DNA of 64,000 bases from Bacillota bacterium (GTDB taxonomy: Bacteria; Bacillota; UBA4882; UBA10575), in NCBI GenBank assembly GCA_029782135.1, contig JAKOVI010000064.1:25828-89827 (forward strand), in the 5' to 3' direction. The translations under genes were made by a program, and so were the position numbers. The notes under the pieces are model-generated. The model made no database searches and was not told the origin of the DNA. It saw only the letters and a program-made list of their open reading frames with translations. Each line of letters begins with the position of its first letter. Position 1 is the stretch's first letter. Positions 15,976-24,157 of this stretch are shown here, piece by piece.

Positions 15976-16003
15976 CTATACTATGCGCCCGGGGTTTTGT
16001 CAA
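15975..16003 (-). promoter_or_regulatory. Sigma-A promoter of tlpA-ccdA
   Basis: On the minus strand TTGACA (15998-16003), a 17-base spacer and TATAGT (15975-15980) form a near-consensus promoter about 35 nt before the tlpA start. Confidence 0.8.
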
Positions 16004-16080
16004 TAGCACTCTCCCGAAAACGGAAACATATTTATATCACGACTAGGCTTAAATCATCCTGTGCGCAAGGAGGAGTACTA

Positions 16081-17178
16081 TTGAGCAGCAAAACGGAACG
16101 GGTCAGGCATTTTTTCGCCGGTGGCAACACCGGTGAAGGTTTCTATTCATTCTATGATCAGATCATGGGCCCTGATGCGCGCCGCCTTTACCTTCTGAAA
16201 GGCGGTCCGGGAACAGGGAAATCAACCTTTATGCGTGAAGTTGCCCAAGTCATGTTGGCTCATGGTTTTGAGCTGGAGTTTTTTCACTGTTCTTCCGATC
16301 CCAATTCCCTCGACGGGGTGGCAATCCCGGCCTTGAAAGCCGGTTTGATTGACGGCACCGCACCCCATATTATGGATCCGGTCCACCCGGGAGTGGTTGA
16401 TCAGATCATCAATCTCGGCGCCTATTGGGATGAAACCCCTTTAACAGCAGCCAAAGAAAAGATCCTGGAGACCGCCGCCAAGAAAAAATCCTGTTTTGAA
16501 CGGGCTTATGTTTATCTGGCCGCAGCCAAAGGGGTTTATCAGCATTGGGAAGCCACCAACCGCACCCGTTTGGCCGGTGAGTCCTGGTTACCAGTCTACT
16601 TCAGGCTGAAGGAAGAGATCTTTGCGCAGCATCGGCCGAGCGGAAAACCGGGCACCCTCCGCCACCTTTTTGCCAGCGCGATCACCCCGGAAGGACCGGT
16701 CAATTTCCTGGAATCAATCTGCGCCGGCGCCGGCAAAATCTATGCTTTGGACGGACCGCCGGGCTCCGGGCAGAGTTTTATCCTGGAACGCCTGGTCGCC
16801 ACCACCCTGGAATACGGACTCGCCGCCGAAGTCTACCATTGTGCTTTAGATCCCAGACGGATTGAACACTTATACCTGCCAAAGCTCAAAATCGCCGTTG
16901 TGAGTTCCCACTGGCCCCATCAGTTCTGCCCCGAACAAAACGGGGAGCGGATTGAGACGGCGGGTTTTGTCAACCAGTACAGCCCGTTAAGCCAGGAAAC
17001 GGTCAAAGAAGCCCGCCTGGTCTACCTCGACCTGTTGGAGCGGAGTATGAATTGGCTGCGCAAAGCGAAAACACTCCATACCGAACTGGAAAAATACTAT
17101 ACCGCCTGTATGGATTGGCAACAGATCACAGCGTTGAAGGAAGATGTGATCAGCGACCTTTTAAGAATTTCTCAATAA
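16081..17178 (+). CDS. Two-P-loop NTPase-like protein (PRK06851-type)
   Basis: The 365-residue protein is an internal duplication of a P-loop domain. The first half has LKGGPGTGKSTFMREVA and the second half DGPPGSGQSFILERL. Each is followed by a related segment ending FFHCSSDPNSLDGVAIP or VYHCALDPRRIEHLYLP. In the second Walker A the lysine is replaced by Gln, so only the N-terminal site is likely to hydrolyse nucleotide. The family is widespread in spore-forming Bacillota without an assigned function. TTG at 16081 lies 6 nt after AAGGAGG. It is divergent from tlpA. Confidence 0.85.
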   Translation: MSSKTERVRHFFAGGNTGEGFYSFYDQIMGPDARRLYLLKGGPGTGKSTFMREVAQVMLAHGFELEFFHCSSDPNSLDGVAIPALKAGLIDGTAPHIMDPVHPGVVDQIINLGAYWDETPLTAAKEKILETAAKKKSCFERAYVYLAAAKGVYQHWEATNRTRLAGESWLPVYFRLKEEIFAQHRPSGKPGTLRHLFASAITPEGPVNFLESICAGAGKIYALDGPPGSGQSFILERLVATTLEYGLAAEVYHCALDPRRIEHLYLPKLKIAVVSSHWPHQFCPEQNGERIETAGFVNQYSPLSQETVKEARLVYLDLLERSMNWLRKAKTLHTELEKYYTACMDWQQITALKEDVISDLLRISQ

Positions 17179-17396
17179 GAATGCTTCTCCGGTGAGGGCG
17201 AAAAGAGCCAAGCCCGGGTTCTTCTTGGCCAAGCCTGTAAGGAAAAGACTTTCACGCGCGGTTAAAAATTTCCTGACCACGTTCGCGGGTTAAATGGAAG
17301 TTAATAGCAGGAGTTGTCCGGTTGTTCACGAATAATAAATGAAGCATTTTCGCTCTTATAATTATTGATCATCAAAAAACGAGGTGTAATCGGAAA

Positions 17397-18587
17397 ATGG
17401 ACTTATTTGACAAATGTTATCAGTTTACTGACGCCAAAGAAGCGATCGCCGCCGGTCTTTATCCTTACTTCCACGAATTGCAGACCGGCCAGGACACCGA
17501 AGTGACAATGAGCAACCGGGAGAATGTCTTAATGATTGGCTCGAACAACTATATGGGGCTAACCAGTGACCCCCGGGTGAAACAAGCCGCCATTGCCGCA
17601 ACGGAAAAATACGGCTCCGGGTGTTCCGGGTCGCGCTTTCTCAACGGTACGCTGGATCTCCATGTCACCCTGGAGAAAGAGTTAGCCCGCTTTATGCGGA
17701 AAGAGTCCGCCCTCCTCTTCTCCGCCGGTTTCCTCGCCAATCTGGGCATCATCTCAGCCATTGCCGGCCGCGGCGATTACATCCTTTGTGACCGGGCCAA
17801 CCATGCCAGTATCTACGATGGTTGCCGGCTATCCTTCGCCAAAATGTTCAAATATGAGCACAATGACATGGATGATCTGGAGAAACTCCTGCAAAAGCTC
17901 GGGACGGACAGCCCGAAACTGATTGTCACCGACGGCGTCTTCAGCATGGAGGGCGACCTGGCAAATCTTCCGGAGATTGTCCGCCTGGCCCGCAAGTACA
18001 ATGCCCGGATTTTAGTCGACGATGCCCACGGCATCGGGGTGCTTGGGAAGAACGGCCGGGGGACCGCCGAGTACTTCGGTCTGGAAGACGAGGTTGACAT
18101 GATCATGGGAACCTTCAGCAAGTCCTTTGCTTCGCTCGGCGGTTTCCTCGTCGCCTCCGAACCGGTCTGCCATTATGTGAAACACGTCTCCCGGCCGTTA
18201 ATCTTTACGGCCAGTATGACCCCGGCGGCGGCCGGCGCTGCCTTGAAGGCACTCGAAATCATCGAGACCGAACCCGAACGCCGCCAACACCTGCTGAAAA
18301 TTGCGGACCAATTCCGCACCGGCCTCAAAAAAATCGGCTTTACGGTCAGTGAGGGAATCACCCCCATCATCCCGGTCCTCGTCGGCGATATGAATAAGAC
18401 CTTCTACGCCTGTAAAGTCTTATTTGAGAACGGTGTCTACGTGAACCCGGTGGTGGCGCCGGCGGTACCGGCCGATGCCACGATGATCCGGACCAGTCTG
18501 ACGGCCACCCATACAGAAGCACATATCGAACGGGCGTTACAGATCTTTGCCAAGGTCGGAAAGGATCTGGAGATCATCCCGGCATAA
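17397..18587 (+). CDS. Alpha-oxoamine synthase, serine palmitoyltransferase-like
   Basis: This PLP enzyme condenses an amino acid with an acyl-CoA or acyl-ACP. Motifs include GSGCSGSRFLNGTLDLH, NHASIYDG, DDAHGIGVLG and GTFSKSFASLGGF, whose lysine binds PLP. From memory its N-terminus (YPYFHELQTGQDTEV) and FVNPV-type C-terminus (VYVNPVVAPAVPADATM) resemble bacterial serine palmitoyltransferase more than 8-amino-7-oxononanoate synthase or 2-amino-3-ketobutyrate ligase, but substrate cannot be fixed from sequence. No biotin genes are nearby. GAGGTG lies 10 nt before the ATG, and a terminator follows. An SDR faces it across that terminator. Confidence 0.85.
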   Translation: MDLFDKCYQFTDAKEAIAAGLYPYFHELQTGQDTEVTMSNRENVLMIGSNNYMGLTSDPRVKQAAIAATEKYGSGCSGSRFLNGTLDLHVTLEKELARFMRKESALLFSAGFLANLGIISAIAGRGDYILCDRANHASIYDGCRLSFAKMFKYEHNDMDDLEKLLQKLGTDSPKLIVTDGVFSMEGDLANLPEIVRLARKYNARILVDDAHGIGVLGKNGRGTAEYFGLEDEVDMIMGTFSKSFASLGGFLVASEPVCHYVKHVSRPLIFTASMTPAAAGAALKALEIIETEPERRQHLLKIADQFRTGLKKIGFTVSEGITPIIPVLVGDMNKTFYACKVLFENGVYVNPVVAPAVPADATMIRTSLTATHTEAHIERALQIFAKVGKDLEIIPA

Positions 18588-18607
18588 TAGCGGTTGCCGA
18601 AGAAATC

Positions 18608-18642
18608 AGCCCCGTCTGGTAAAGACGGGGCTCTTCTTTTTT
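18608..18642 (+). terminator. Intrinsic terminator after the oxoamine synthase
   Basis: AGCCCCGTCT and AGACGGGGCT make a 10-bp perfect stem (18608-18632). CTTCTTTTTT follows on the plus strand. Confidence 0.92.
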
Positions 18643-18739
18643 CAACCATTGAATGCAGGGCTTTATAAGGACGGCCATTTCCGCTGGCACAGGCAGAGGA
18701 AAACCGCGCAGCCCGTCCGTACGTAAGAGGGCTGTTCTT

Positions 18740-19651
18740 TCACCGGAAATCGATGTTGTAAAAGAGCCGGATCATCTTCTCCCGGAAGCGGTCAGTGACA
18801 AAGCGCGCAATCGCCGGGAACTTCGTCGACAGAAAATCACCGGCCGCATAGCGGGGGCGCGGATTGGCTTGTTGGATAATCTTCAAGACCCGGTCAGCAA
18901 TAACCTGGGGCGCGGGCGCCTTCTGCATGTTAACATCAATCGTGTGCCAGCAGCGGTCCGCCCATTTTTTATAGGGCGAGTCCTCCCCGATCCCGAAGAC
19001 GGTCACATCATTGAAGTTTGTTTTGATATCCCCCGGCTCCACGGCGACCACCTTCACCCCAAACGGGCGCAGTTCCTGGCGCAAACCTTCGGTCAAGGCG
19101 GACAAAGCGAATTTCGTCGCCGAATAGTGAACTTGGAAGGGGATGACAAAACGGGCCGCCAACGAAGTAATATTAATGATCAGGCCATGCCGCTGGGCCC
19201 GCATCACCGGCACAACTTGTTGGATTAAACGTAACGCGCCAAAGTAATTGGTCTCAAAGATCTCCTTGCTCTTCGCCAGGGGAAACTCCTCCAGCGGGCC
19301 AAAAACGCCATACCCTGCATTATTGATCAAAATATCAATCCCGCCGGCCGCCGCCATGAAGTGGGCGAAGCCGGCCTGCACCGATTGGTCGTCGGTCACA
19401 TCCATCTGGATAAACCTGACCACCGGCCCGGCATCGGTTAAGCCGGCGGCCGGATCGGCATCAGCGCTTGGTACGGGAATCAGTTTCACCTCTGCATCCA
19501 CCGCCTGCACCAAAGTTCCGACCTTGGAAAGATTGCGCGTCGTACCCCATACTTGATAACCCTGGCGGGCCAAGGTCAGCGCTGTTGCCAGACCAATCCC
19601 GGAAGAAGCACCCGTAATTAAGACTTTTTTTGCCGACAATCCGTTGCCCAT
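18740..19651 (-). CDS. Short-chain dehydrogenase/reductase
   Basis: A classical SDR of 303 residues has the NAD(P)-binding TGASSGIGLATALTLA and the NNAG motif in LINNAGYGVFG. The catalytic Ser lies in NITSLAARF, with the YxxxK as YSATKFALSALTEGL. TTRN after the second beta strand favours NADP. The C-terminal 90 residues are longer than in minimal SDRs, as in 17-beta-hydroxysteroid and 3-ketosphinganine reductase types. It converges on the SPT-like gene, so a role in reducing its 3-keto product is attractive but unproven. It lies 14 nt after the OmpH-like gene. Confidence 0.85.
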   Translation of the reverse strand: MGNGLSAKKVLITGASSGIGLATALTLARQGYQVWGTTRNLSKVGTLVQAVDAEVKLIPVPSADADPAAGLTDAGPVVRFIQMDVTDDQSVQAGFAHFMAAAGGIDILINNAGYGVFGPLEEFPLAKSKEIFETNYFGALRLIQQVVPVMRAQRHGLIINITSLAARFVIPFQVHYSATKFALSALTEGLRQELRPFGVKVVAVEPGDIKTNFNDVTVFGIGEDSPYKKWADRCWHTIDVNMQKAPAPQVIADRVLKIIQQANPRPRYAAGDFLSTKFPAIARFVTDRFREKMIRLFYNIDFR

Positions 19652-19665
19652 CGTTCCAAACTCCT

Positions 19666-20325
19666 TTATTGTTGTTGCCCGGAGGCTGCCGCCTCCGCCT
19701 CTTTTTGTCCAGTCTTTCCAGCACTGCCGGTGAAGAAGCGCTTCAACCGTTGCCAGAAGTTCAATCCCCAGTTCTTCCAGGTCTTTAAGACCTGGTCGGT
19801 TACATCATTCCCGCCGACTTGAAAACCGGTCTTCAGCAAAATACAATCCAGGTTTTTATCTTTGGCCACCTTCGCCAGGACAGCATGAAATTCTTCATAG
19901 ACGGCTGCTTCGCGTTTTTCTTGTCGCGCCGCTATTTCCTGCTTCTTCTGGTCGATCAGCCGCTGCGTCTCGGCGGCCAATTCCTGTGTACGGCGGTTGA
20001 CGGTCTCATCTCCGGAAGAAGCTACTTGCTGCCCGGCTTCAAGGCCGGTTTGCTTGTTGACCAGTTCGTTTATTTTCCGTTGGTGCTCGGCGAGCACCTG
20101 CGCGACATACTCCGCCAGTTCCCGCTGGTCTTTCTCCGCTTCGTCCTTCAGCATGATAAAATGGGGCGCATCTTTCTTAATCCTCTCCAGATCAATGACA
20201 CCAATCGTCGAACTGGGAGAACTCGACTCCTCATCCTCCATCGCCCAACCGGATGCTGTCAAAAAGACCATCACCAGCAAGAGCATACTGATGTTGATCA
20301 TGATAGACAAACGTTGTTTCCTCAT
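19666..20325 (-). CDS. OmpH/Skp-like secreted coiled-coil protein
   Basis: A signal peptide (ISMLLLVMVFLTASGWA) is followed by IGVIDLERIKKDAP, the usual opening of the OmpH/Skp fold. A long Glu/Gln/Lys-rich coiled coil follows, and the protein ends in a basic and Ala/Gln-rich tail. Skp is a periplasmic chaperone for outer-membrane proteins in diderm bacteria; OmpH-family proteins also occur in Bacillota with outer membranes. No BamA or lipid A gene is in the window. AGGAGCG precedes the ATG. The SDR gene follows closely, so they may be co-transcribed. Confidence 0.75.
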   Translation of the reverse strand: MRKQRLSIMINISMLLLVMVFLTASGWAMEDEESSSPSSTIGVIDLERIKKDAPHFIMLKDEAEKDQRELAEYVAQVLAEHQRKINELVNKQTGLEAGQQVASSGDETVNRRTQELAAETQRLIDQKKQEIAARQEKREAAVYEEFHAVLAKVAKDKNLDCILLKTGFQVGGNDVTDQVLKTWKNWGLNFWQRLKRFFTGSAGKTGQKEAEAAASGQQQ

Positions 20326-20468
20326 TAGATCCGCTCCTACTTATTAAGGGGATTGTATCTCTGTTAAATTTCCCGCTTCATCCGCATTTTCCTGCTGGAA
20401 AAGTAATTTCCCAAGAAACTGCCCGGCGGGAAGTCTGAGTATTGCGGTGCGTACATACAATAAAAGGA

Positions 20469-20523
20469 GGGAATTGCTTGCCCGTGGCGGCACAAAAATC
20501 GAAGCGCCGGTCTGGCAATTCCC
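20469..20523. repeat. 9-bp inverted repeat enclosing a tiny ORF
   Basis: GGGAATTGC (20469-20477) and GCAATTCCC (20515-20523) are perfect inverted copies separated by 37 nt. The left arm overlaps an AAAAGGAGGG ribosome binding site and ends immediately before a TTG start. Confidence 0.6.
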
Positions 20524-20531
20524 TGAAATAA
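20478..20531 (+). CDS. Possible 17-residue peptide upstream of the LysM gene
   Basis: A TTG at 20478 lies 7 nt after AAAAGGAGGG and opens the frame MPVAAQKSKRRSGNSLK, ending at TAA 20529-20531. The start site and most of the frame lie inside a stem-loop. It is 24 nt upstream of the LysM gene, so it could be a leader peptide or a very small basic protein. The ribosome binding site is the best in the area; coding potential cannot be judged at this length. Confidence 0.35.
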   Translation: MPVAAQKSKRRSGNSLK

Positions 20532-20554
20532 ACCGTTAAAGTGGTGATCGTAAA

Positions 20555-20764
20555 TTGCGGCTCCATAAATACCGGGCGCGGAATTACCGCTTCACGGCAC
20601 CCGGCGATCGCTGGATTATCCATACGATCCAAAAGGGTGACACCCTCTACCGGTTAGCAACCAGCTATCATGTTCCCCTGCTCACCATCTTCCGTCATAA
20701 CCCGGCCTTGGATCCCCGCCAACTGGTCGTTGGTGACAAGATCCGCATCCCGCGGATCTCCTAA
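20555..20764 (+). CDS. LysM-domain protein, 69 aa
   Basis: After about 20 basic residues the protein is a single LysM repeat: IIHTIQKGDTLYRLATSY, VPLLTIFRHNPAL and LVVGDKIRIPRIS. LysM binds N-acetylglucosamine-containing glycans such as peptidoglycan. No signal peptide or catalytic domain is present, so export is unclear; similar mini-LysM proteins occur in spore formers. TTG at 20555 follows GGTGATC by about 5 nt. Confidence 0.75.
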   Translation: MRLHKYRARNYRFTAPGDRWIIHTIQKGDTLYRLATSYHVPLLTIFRHNPALDPRQLVVGDKIRIPRIS

Positions 20765-20807
20765 AAAATAAAGAAAGCGCGGTCAGCCGGTTCATCCTTC
20801 CATTTGA

Positions 20808-21455
20808 TCAGTACTTGACGCGCTTACCGGTGTGCAAGAGGATCGTCTCTTCACTAATATTGGTGGCATGGTCGGCAACCCGTTCAAGGAAGCGGGCAAC
20901 CATATGAAAACGGATTGCTTGCTGCACATGCTTCAGAGCACCGGAGTCAGTCAACAACAGGTTCAACTCATCGTAAATCATTTCATAAAGATTATCTGCC
21001 TCTTCATCCCTCCGGCAGACGGCTTCCGCCAAATCTGCATTTCCGTCAAAGAAAGACTGCAGGGCAACCTCGAGCATATTGACGACGAGATGTGACATTT
21101 GGGAGAGATGCGTCAATGGTTTGATGTATTCTTCATGCTTCAATTCTAAAGCGATCTTGGCAATGTTGTTGGCATAGTCTCCGATCCGCTCAAGATCCTT
21201 TGCGAGTTTAAAAATGGAAAGGCAGCAACGAAGCTCCTTCCCATGAAGGTTCTCTTCCGCAAGCAGCCTGGTGGTTTTCTCTTCAATCACAATCAGCTGA
21301 TTGTCGATGATATCATCTTCATTAATGATTTCCAGGGCCGCTTGGTAATTACGGTTCACTAAGGCATCGATTGCACGTGAGACAACCTTTTTCGCTCTCT
21401 CCCCCATTTGGACCAACTCCGTCATTAACTCGTCAAGCTGGTGCAAATTGACCAC
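20808..21455 (-). CDS. phoU: Phosphate-specific transport regulator PhoU
   Basis: The 215-residue all-helical protein has two PhoU repeats with the metal-binding motifs ERIGDYANNIAK and ERVADHATNISEE. PhoU links phosphate transport to the PhoR sensor. Here no pst or pho genes are adjacent, so it is a stand-alone copy. It probably starts at the GTG at 21455, close to AGGAAGGG; a TTG three codons later is possible. It is convergent with the LysM gene. Confidence 0.93.
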   Translation of the reverse strand: MVNLHQLDELMTELVQMGERAKKVVSRAIDALVNRNYQAALEIINEDDIIDNQLIVIEEKTTRLLAEENLHGKELRCCLSIFKLAKDLERIGDYANNIAKIALELKHEEYIKPLTHLSQMSHLVVNMLEVALQSFFDGNADLAEAVCRRDEEADNLYEMIYDELNLLLTDSGALKHVQQAIRFHMVARFLERVADHATNISEETILLHTGKRVKY

Positions 21456-21768
21456 ACCCTTCCTCTTTTTTTCATATGCTTTTACCTTATTTCTTTAATT
21501 ATAACACTTCCACCCAAGATAACGAATATTTCAGAGGAAAATTCCCGAAGATTTGTATTTTTACTGGCAGGCTGCTAAAGCCTGCTTTTTTATAATTTTT
21601 TTGCCGCCTTTTTCCGGCAAAGCCCCGCATAACTCGTGAAAAAACTGCAGGATTCGACGATCACAGCCGCCAACCGTCCTGCGGATCGCCGGTTAAAGCA
21701 GGATTTAAAACTTATTTTAGCGAATTGATCAGTATTTTAAGGCCAATTTGCAGTTAGGAGGTGAAAGA
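21456..21768. other. Intergenic region between phoU and degV
   Basis: No gene is visible in these 313 bases. The region contains the divergent starts, a plus-oriented terminator at 21567-21591 that no annotated plus-strand gene needs, and a TTGCCG...CGGCAA hairpin at about 21600-21620 without a U-tract. The degV ribosome binding site (GGAGGTGAAAGA) is at its right end. Confidence 0.5.
21567..21591 (+). terminator. Orphan intrinsic terminator, plus orientation
   Basis: GCAGGCT and AGCCTGC around a five-base loop (21567-21585) are followed by TTTTTTA on the plus strand. The nearest plus-strand gene upstream is lysM, 800 nt away across phoU. It may therefore end a small RNA or an antisense transcript of phoU. 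Confidence 0.7.
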
Positions 21769-22620
21769 GTGGCGATTCAGGTTATTACCGACTCCACAGC
21801 CGACCTTCCCCAAGAACTAAAAGACCGTTATCAGATTAAGACGGTCCCCCTTTATGTGCATTTCGGGGAAGAGGTATACCGCGACGGCATTGATCTAACC
21901 CCGGAGAGCTTTCTGGAGAAGGTGAAAGCGGGGCCGGTCTTTCCGAAAACTTCGCAACCGACCCCCGAAGATTTCCGCCGGGTCTTCCAACCGATCCTGG
22001 AGCAAGGGGACGAACTGATTTTTCTTGGGATCTCTTCCGAGGTCTCGGGGACGATCTCTTCCGCCCTTCTCGCCGCCGAAGAACTGGACCCGCAGAAAAT
22101 TTCGATTATCGACTCCCGTAACCTTTCACTCGGGTTGGGGCTCCTCGTCTTACACGCCTGCCGTCTCCGCGCGCAAGGCCTTCCCCTTCGCGCGATCACC
22201 GAAGAGGTGAACCGGCTTGTTCCCTTGGTGCGAATCTCCTTTGTCGTTGATACGCTCGAATTCCTGTATAAGGGTGGCCGTCTAAGTAAAACCCAAGCCG
22301 TCGTCGGTAATATCTTAAGTATCCATCCCCGGATCGAGATTGTCGACGGCAAACTGGTCGTCGCCGAAAAAATCCGCGGCACCAAAGCAAAAGCCCGCAC
22401 TCGCTTAATCCAATGGGCGCTGCAGGACACCGCGCGCATCGATCCGGAGTGGATGGGTATTCCCCACTGCTATGATCCGGGGGAAGCGGAAGCAATCATT
22501 GAAGAGCTCCGTCCATTAGGCTTGGCGAAAGAATACATTGTCACCCAGGTCGGAGCAATTATCTCCAGCCACTGTGGGCCCGGTACGTTCTGTATTACTT
22601 ATGTGAAAAAACCGGAATGA
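21769..22620 (+). CDS. DegV family fatty-acid-binding protein
   Basis: DegV/FakB proteins bind a fatty acid and present it to a FakA-type kinase. The sequence shows ITDSTADLPQELKDRY, VFPKTSQPTPEDF, FLGISSEVSGTISSA, the GGRLSKTQAVVGN signature and the terminal ISSHCGPGTFCI. GTG at 21769 lies 6 nt after AGGAGG. It is the first of two adjacent paralogues; no fakA is present here. Two copies may select different acyl chains. Confidence 0.92.
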   Translation: MAIQVITDSTADLPQELKDRYQIKTVPLYVHFGEEVYRDGIDLTPESFLEKVKAGPVFPKTSQPTPEDFRRVFQPILEQGDELIFLGISSEVSGTISSALLAAEELDPQKISIIDSRNLSLGLGLLVLHACRLRAQGLPLRAITEEVNRLVPLVRISFVVDTLEFLYKGGRLSKTQAVVGNILSIHPRIEIVDGKLVVAEKIRGTKAKARTRLIQWALQDTARIDPEWMGIPHCYDPGEAEAIIEELRPLGLAKEYIVTQVGAIISSHCGPGTFCITYVKKPE

Positions 22621-22680
22621 TCTTCTTTTTTACAAGATTTATTCTCTGGTAACCAAACATTCCTTTGGGAGGCGTGAAAA

Positions 22681-23532
22681 ATGTCGATTAAAATTGTCAC
22701 CGATTCAACGGCTGACCTCTCCCCGGAATTATTAAGACGGTATTCCATTGAAGTAATCCCGTTATCGGTCAACTTCGGTGACCAGGTCTATTTGGACGGT
22801 AAAGACTTAACCCCGCAGGAGTTTCTGGAAAAAGTCAAGACTTCTTCTGTTTTCCCGAAAACGGCGCAACCTTCACCGGCTGATTTCCTTGAACTCTTCC
22901 GCCGGATCGCCGCGGAAGGCCATGAAATACTGTATATCGGCATCTCCTCCGATTTGTCCGGCACCTTTGCTTCGGCTTCCTTGGCCGCCCAAGAGTTGAG
23001 CGGCGTACCGATCGAACTGGTTGATTCAAGAAACCTTTCAATGGGGATTGGCCTCCTCGTCTTGCACGGCGCCGAGATGGTGCAGAAAGGAATGGCCCTG
23101 AAGGAAGTCGCGGAACGCCTGCGTACCATGGCCCCGCGGATTAAAACCTCATTTATCGTTGAGTCGCTGGACTTCCTCTACAAAGGCGGGCGCCTCTCCC
23201 GGACCCAAGCGATCATCGGCAATGTTTTACAGATTCATCCCCGGATTGAAGTGGTGGGCGGTAAGTTGATCATGGCCGAGAAATTCCGGGGAAGCAAAGC
23301 CAAAGCCAACAACCGCCTGCTCGAATGGGCCACCGAGGAGAAAGAGCTGATTGACGACCGCTGGATCTCGGTGACCCACTGCCATGACCATGACTCCGCG
23401 GCATCCCTCGCCGAACGGCTGCGGGAGATGAACCTGGCACAGGAAGTAGTAATTACGGAAGCCGGGGCGGTCATCTCCAGTCACTGCGGTCCCGGAACCG
23501 TCGGGATCCTTTTCCTCCAAAAAGAGTCCTGA
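22681..23532 (+). CDS. DegV family fatty-acid-binding protein (second copy)
   Basis: This 283-residue paralogue of the preceding gene has VTDSTADLSPELLRRY, VFPKTAQPSPADF, YIGISSDLSGTFAS and GGRLSRTQAIIGN. ISSHCGPGTVGI lies near the end. The copies are clearly related at protein level but diverged at DNA level, so the duplication is old. It starts 60 nt after the first copy behind GGGAGG and is followed by a terminator, which suggests a two-gene operon. Confidence 0.92.
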   Translation: MSIKIVTDSTADLSPELLRRYSIEVIPLSVNFGDQVYLDGKDLTPQEFLEKVKTSSVFPKTAQPSPADFLELFRRIAAEGHEILYIGISSDLSGTFASASLAAQELSGVPIELVDSRNLSMGIGLLVLHGAEMVQKGMALKEVAERLRTMAPRIKTSFIVESLDFLYKGGRLSRTQAIIGNVLQIHPRIEVVGGKLIMAEKFRGSKAKANNRLLEWATEEKELIDDRWISVTHCHDHDSAASLAERLREMNLAQEVVITEAGAVISSHCGPGTVGILFLQKES

Positions 23533-23560
23533 GCACGCAGCACGGTGCCCATGCCAAAAA

Positions 23561-23587
23561 AGAGACCCGAAACGGTCTCTTTTTTTT
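23561..23587 (+). terminator. Intrinsic terminator of the degV pair
   Basis: AGAGACC and GGTCTCT around CGAAAC (23561-23580) are followed directly by TTTTTTT. Confidence 0.95.
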
Positions 23588-23782
23588 ATCCCCGGGAGGT
23601 ATTATTGGGCCAATTGTGGCATAAAGTACCATGAATAAGTTTGAGTCAACCTCTCCGCCAAGGATGGTTTTGGCGAAGAAAAGAACTAGCCATCAGAACG
23701 CTTATAAAAAAAGAAGGATATTCCATTTTTAAGTAAAATTAGTAAGTTAGACACTTCTTGCCAGGAAAAGGAGGGTCAAACC

Positions 23783-24121
23783 GTGAACAATCTTGACCAA
23801 CTCCTCTCTTACCTCATTTTAATCACGGTCGTTACCTTTATCTTCGAACGGATCCTGGAGAACCTGTTCATCCCGTTAATGCCGGCTTCCAGTCCAAACG
23901 GTTCAGAAGCCCGCGGTTTTAATCTTCGCACTTACCTTACCCTGTTTTTGATCTTCGCGTTCAGCCTGGGACTGGCCTTGTCCAATCCGAAGTTCAGATT
24001 ATTCGCCGGCGGTTTGGGAATGGAGGCGGAGCCCTTAATCGACAGTATTCTTACCGCGGCTTTAATGGCCGGCGGCTCCCAGCCCCTGCACTCCCTGGTC
24101 AACCGGGTCCGCAATGAATAA
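23783..24121 (+). CDS. Small hypothetical membrane protein, 112 aa
   Basis: The GTG at 23783 follows AAGGAGGG. One hydrophobic segment is at the N-terminus (LLSYLILITVVTFIFERILE), a second at about residues 50-67 (LTLFLIFAFSLGLAL), and a third weaker one near ILTAALMAGG. The C-terminal GGSQPLHSLVNRVRNE resembles tails of holin-like or phage-derived membrane proteins, but this is only a resemblance. It has no obvious partner; it is convergent with cheY. Confidence 0.65.
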   Translation: MNNLDQLLSYLILITVVTFIFERILENLFIPLMPASSPNGSEARGFNLRTYLTLFLIFAFSLGLALSNPKFRLFAGGLGMEAEPLIDSILTAALMAGGSQPLHSLVNRVRNE

Positions 24122-24157
24122 AGCATTAGCCGCAAGCCCTGCCGGAATATCTGCGCG

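Noticed and set aside
21852..22439. A 195-codon minus-strand open frame antisense to the first degV
   Set aside because: The degV product has all family motifs, and a similar antisense frame occurs in the second degV as expected from shared codon pattern.
21769..23532. Recent segmental duplication of degV
   Set aside because: The two genes share protein motifs but their DNA differs throughout, so the duplication is old.
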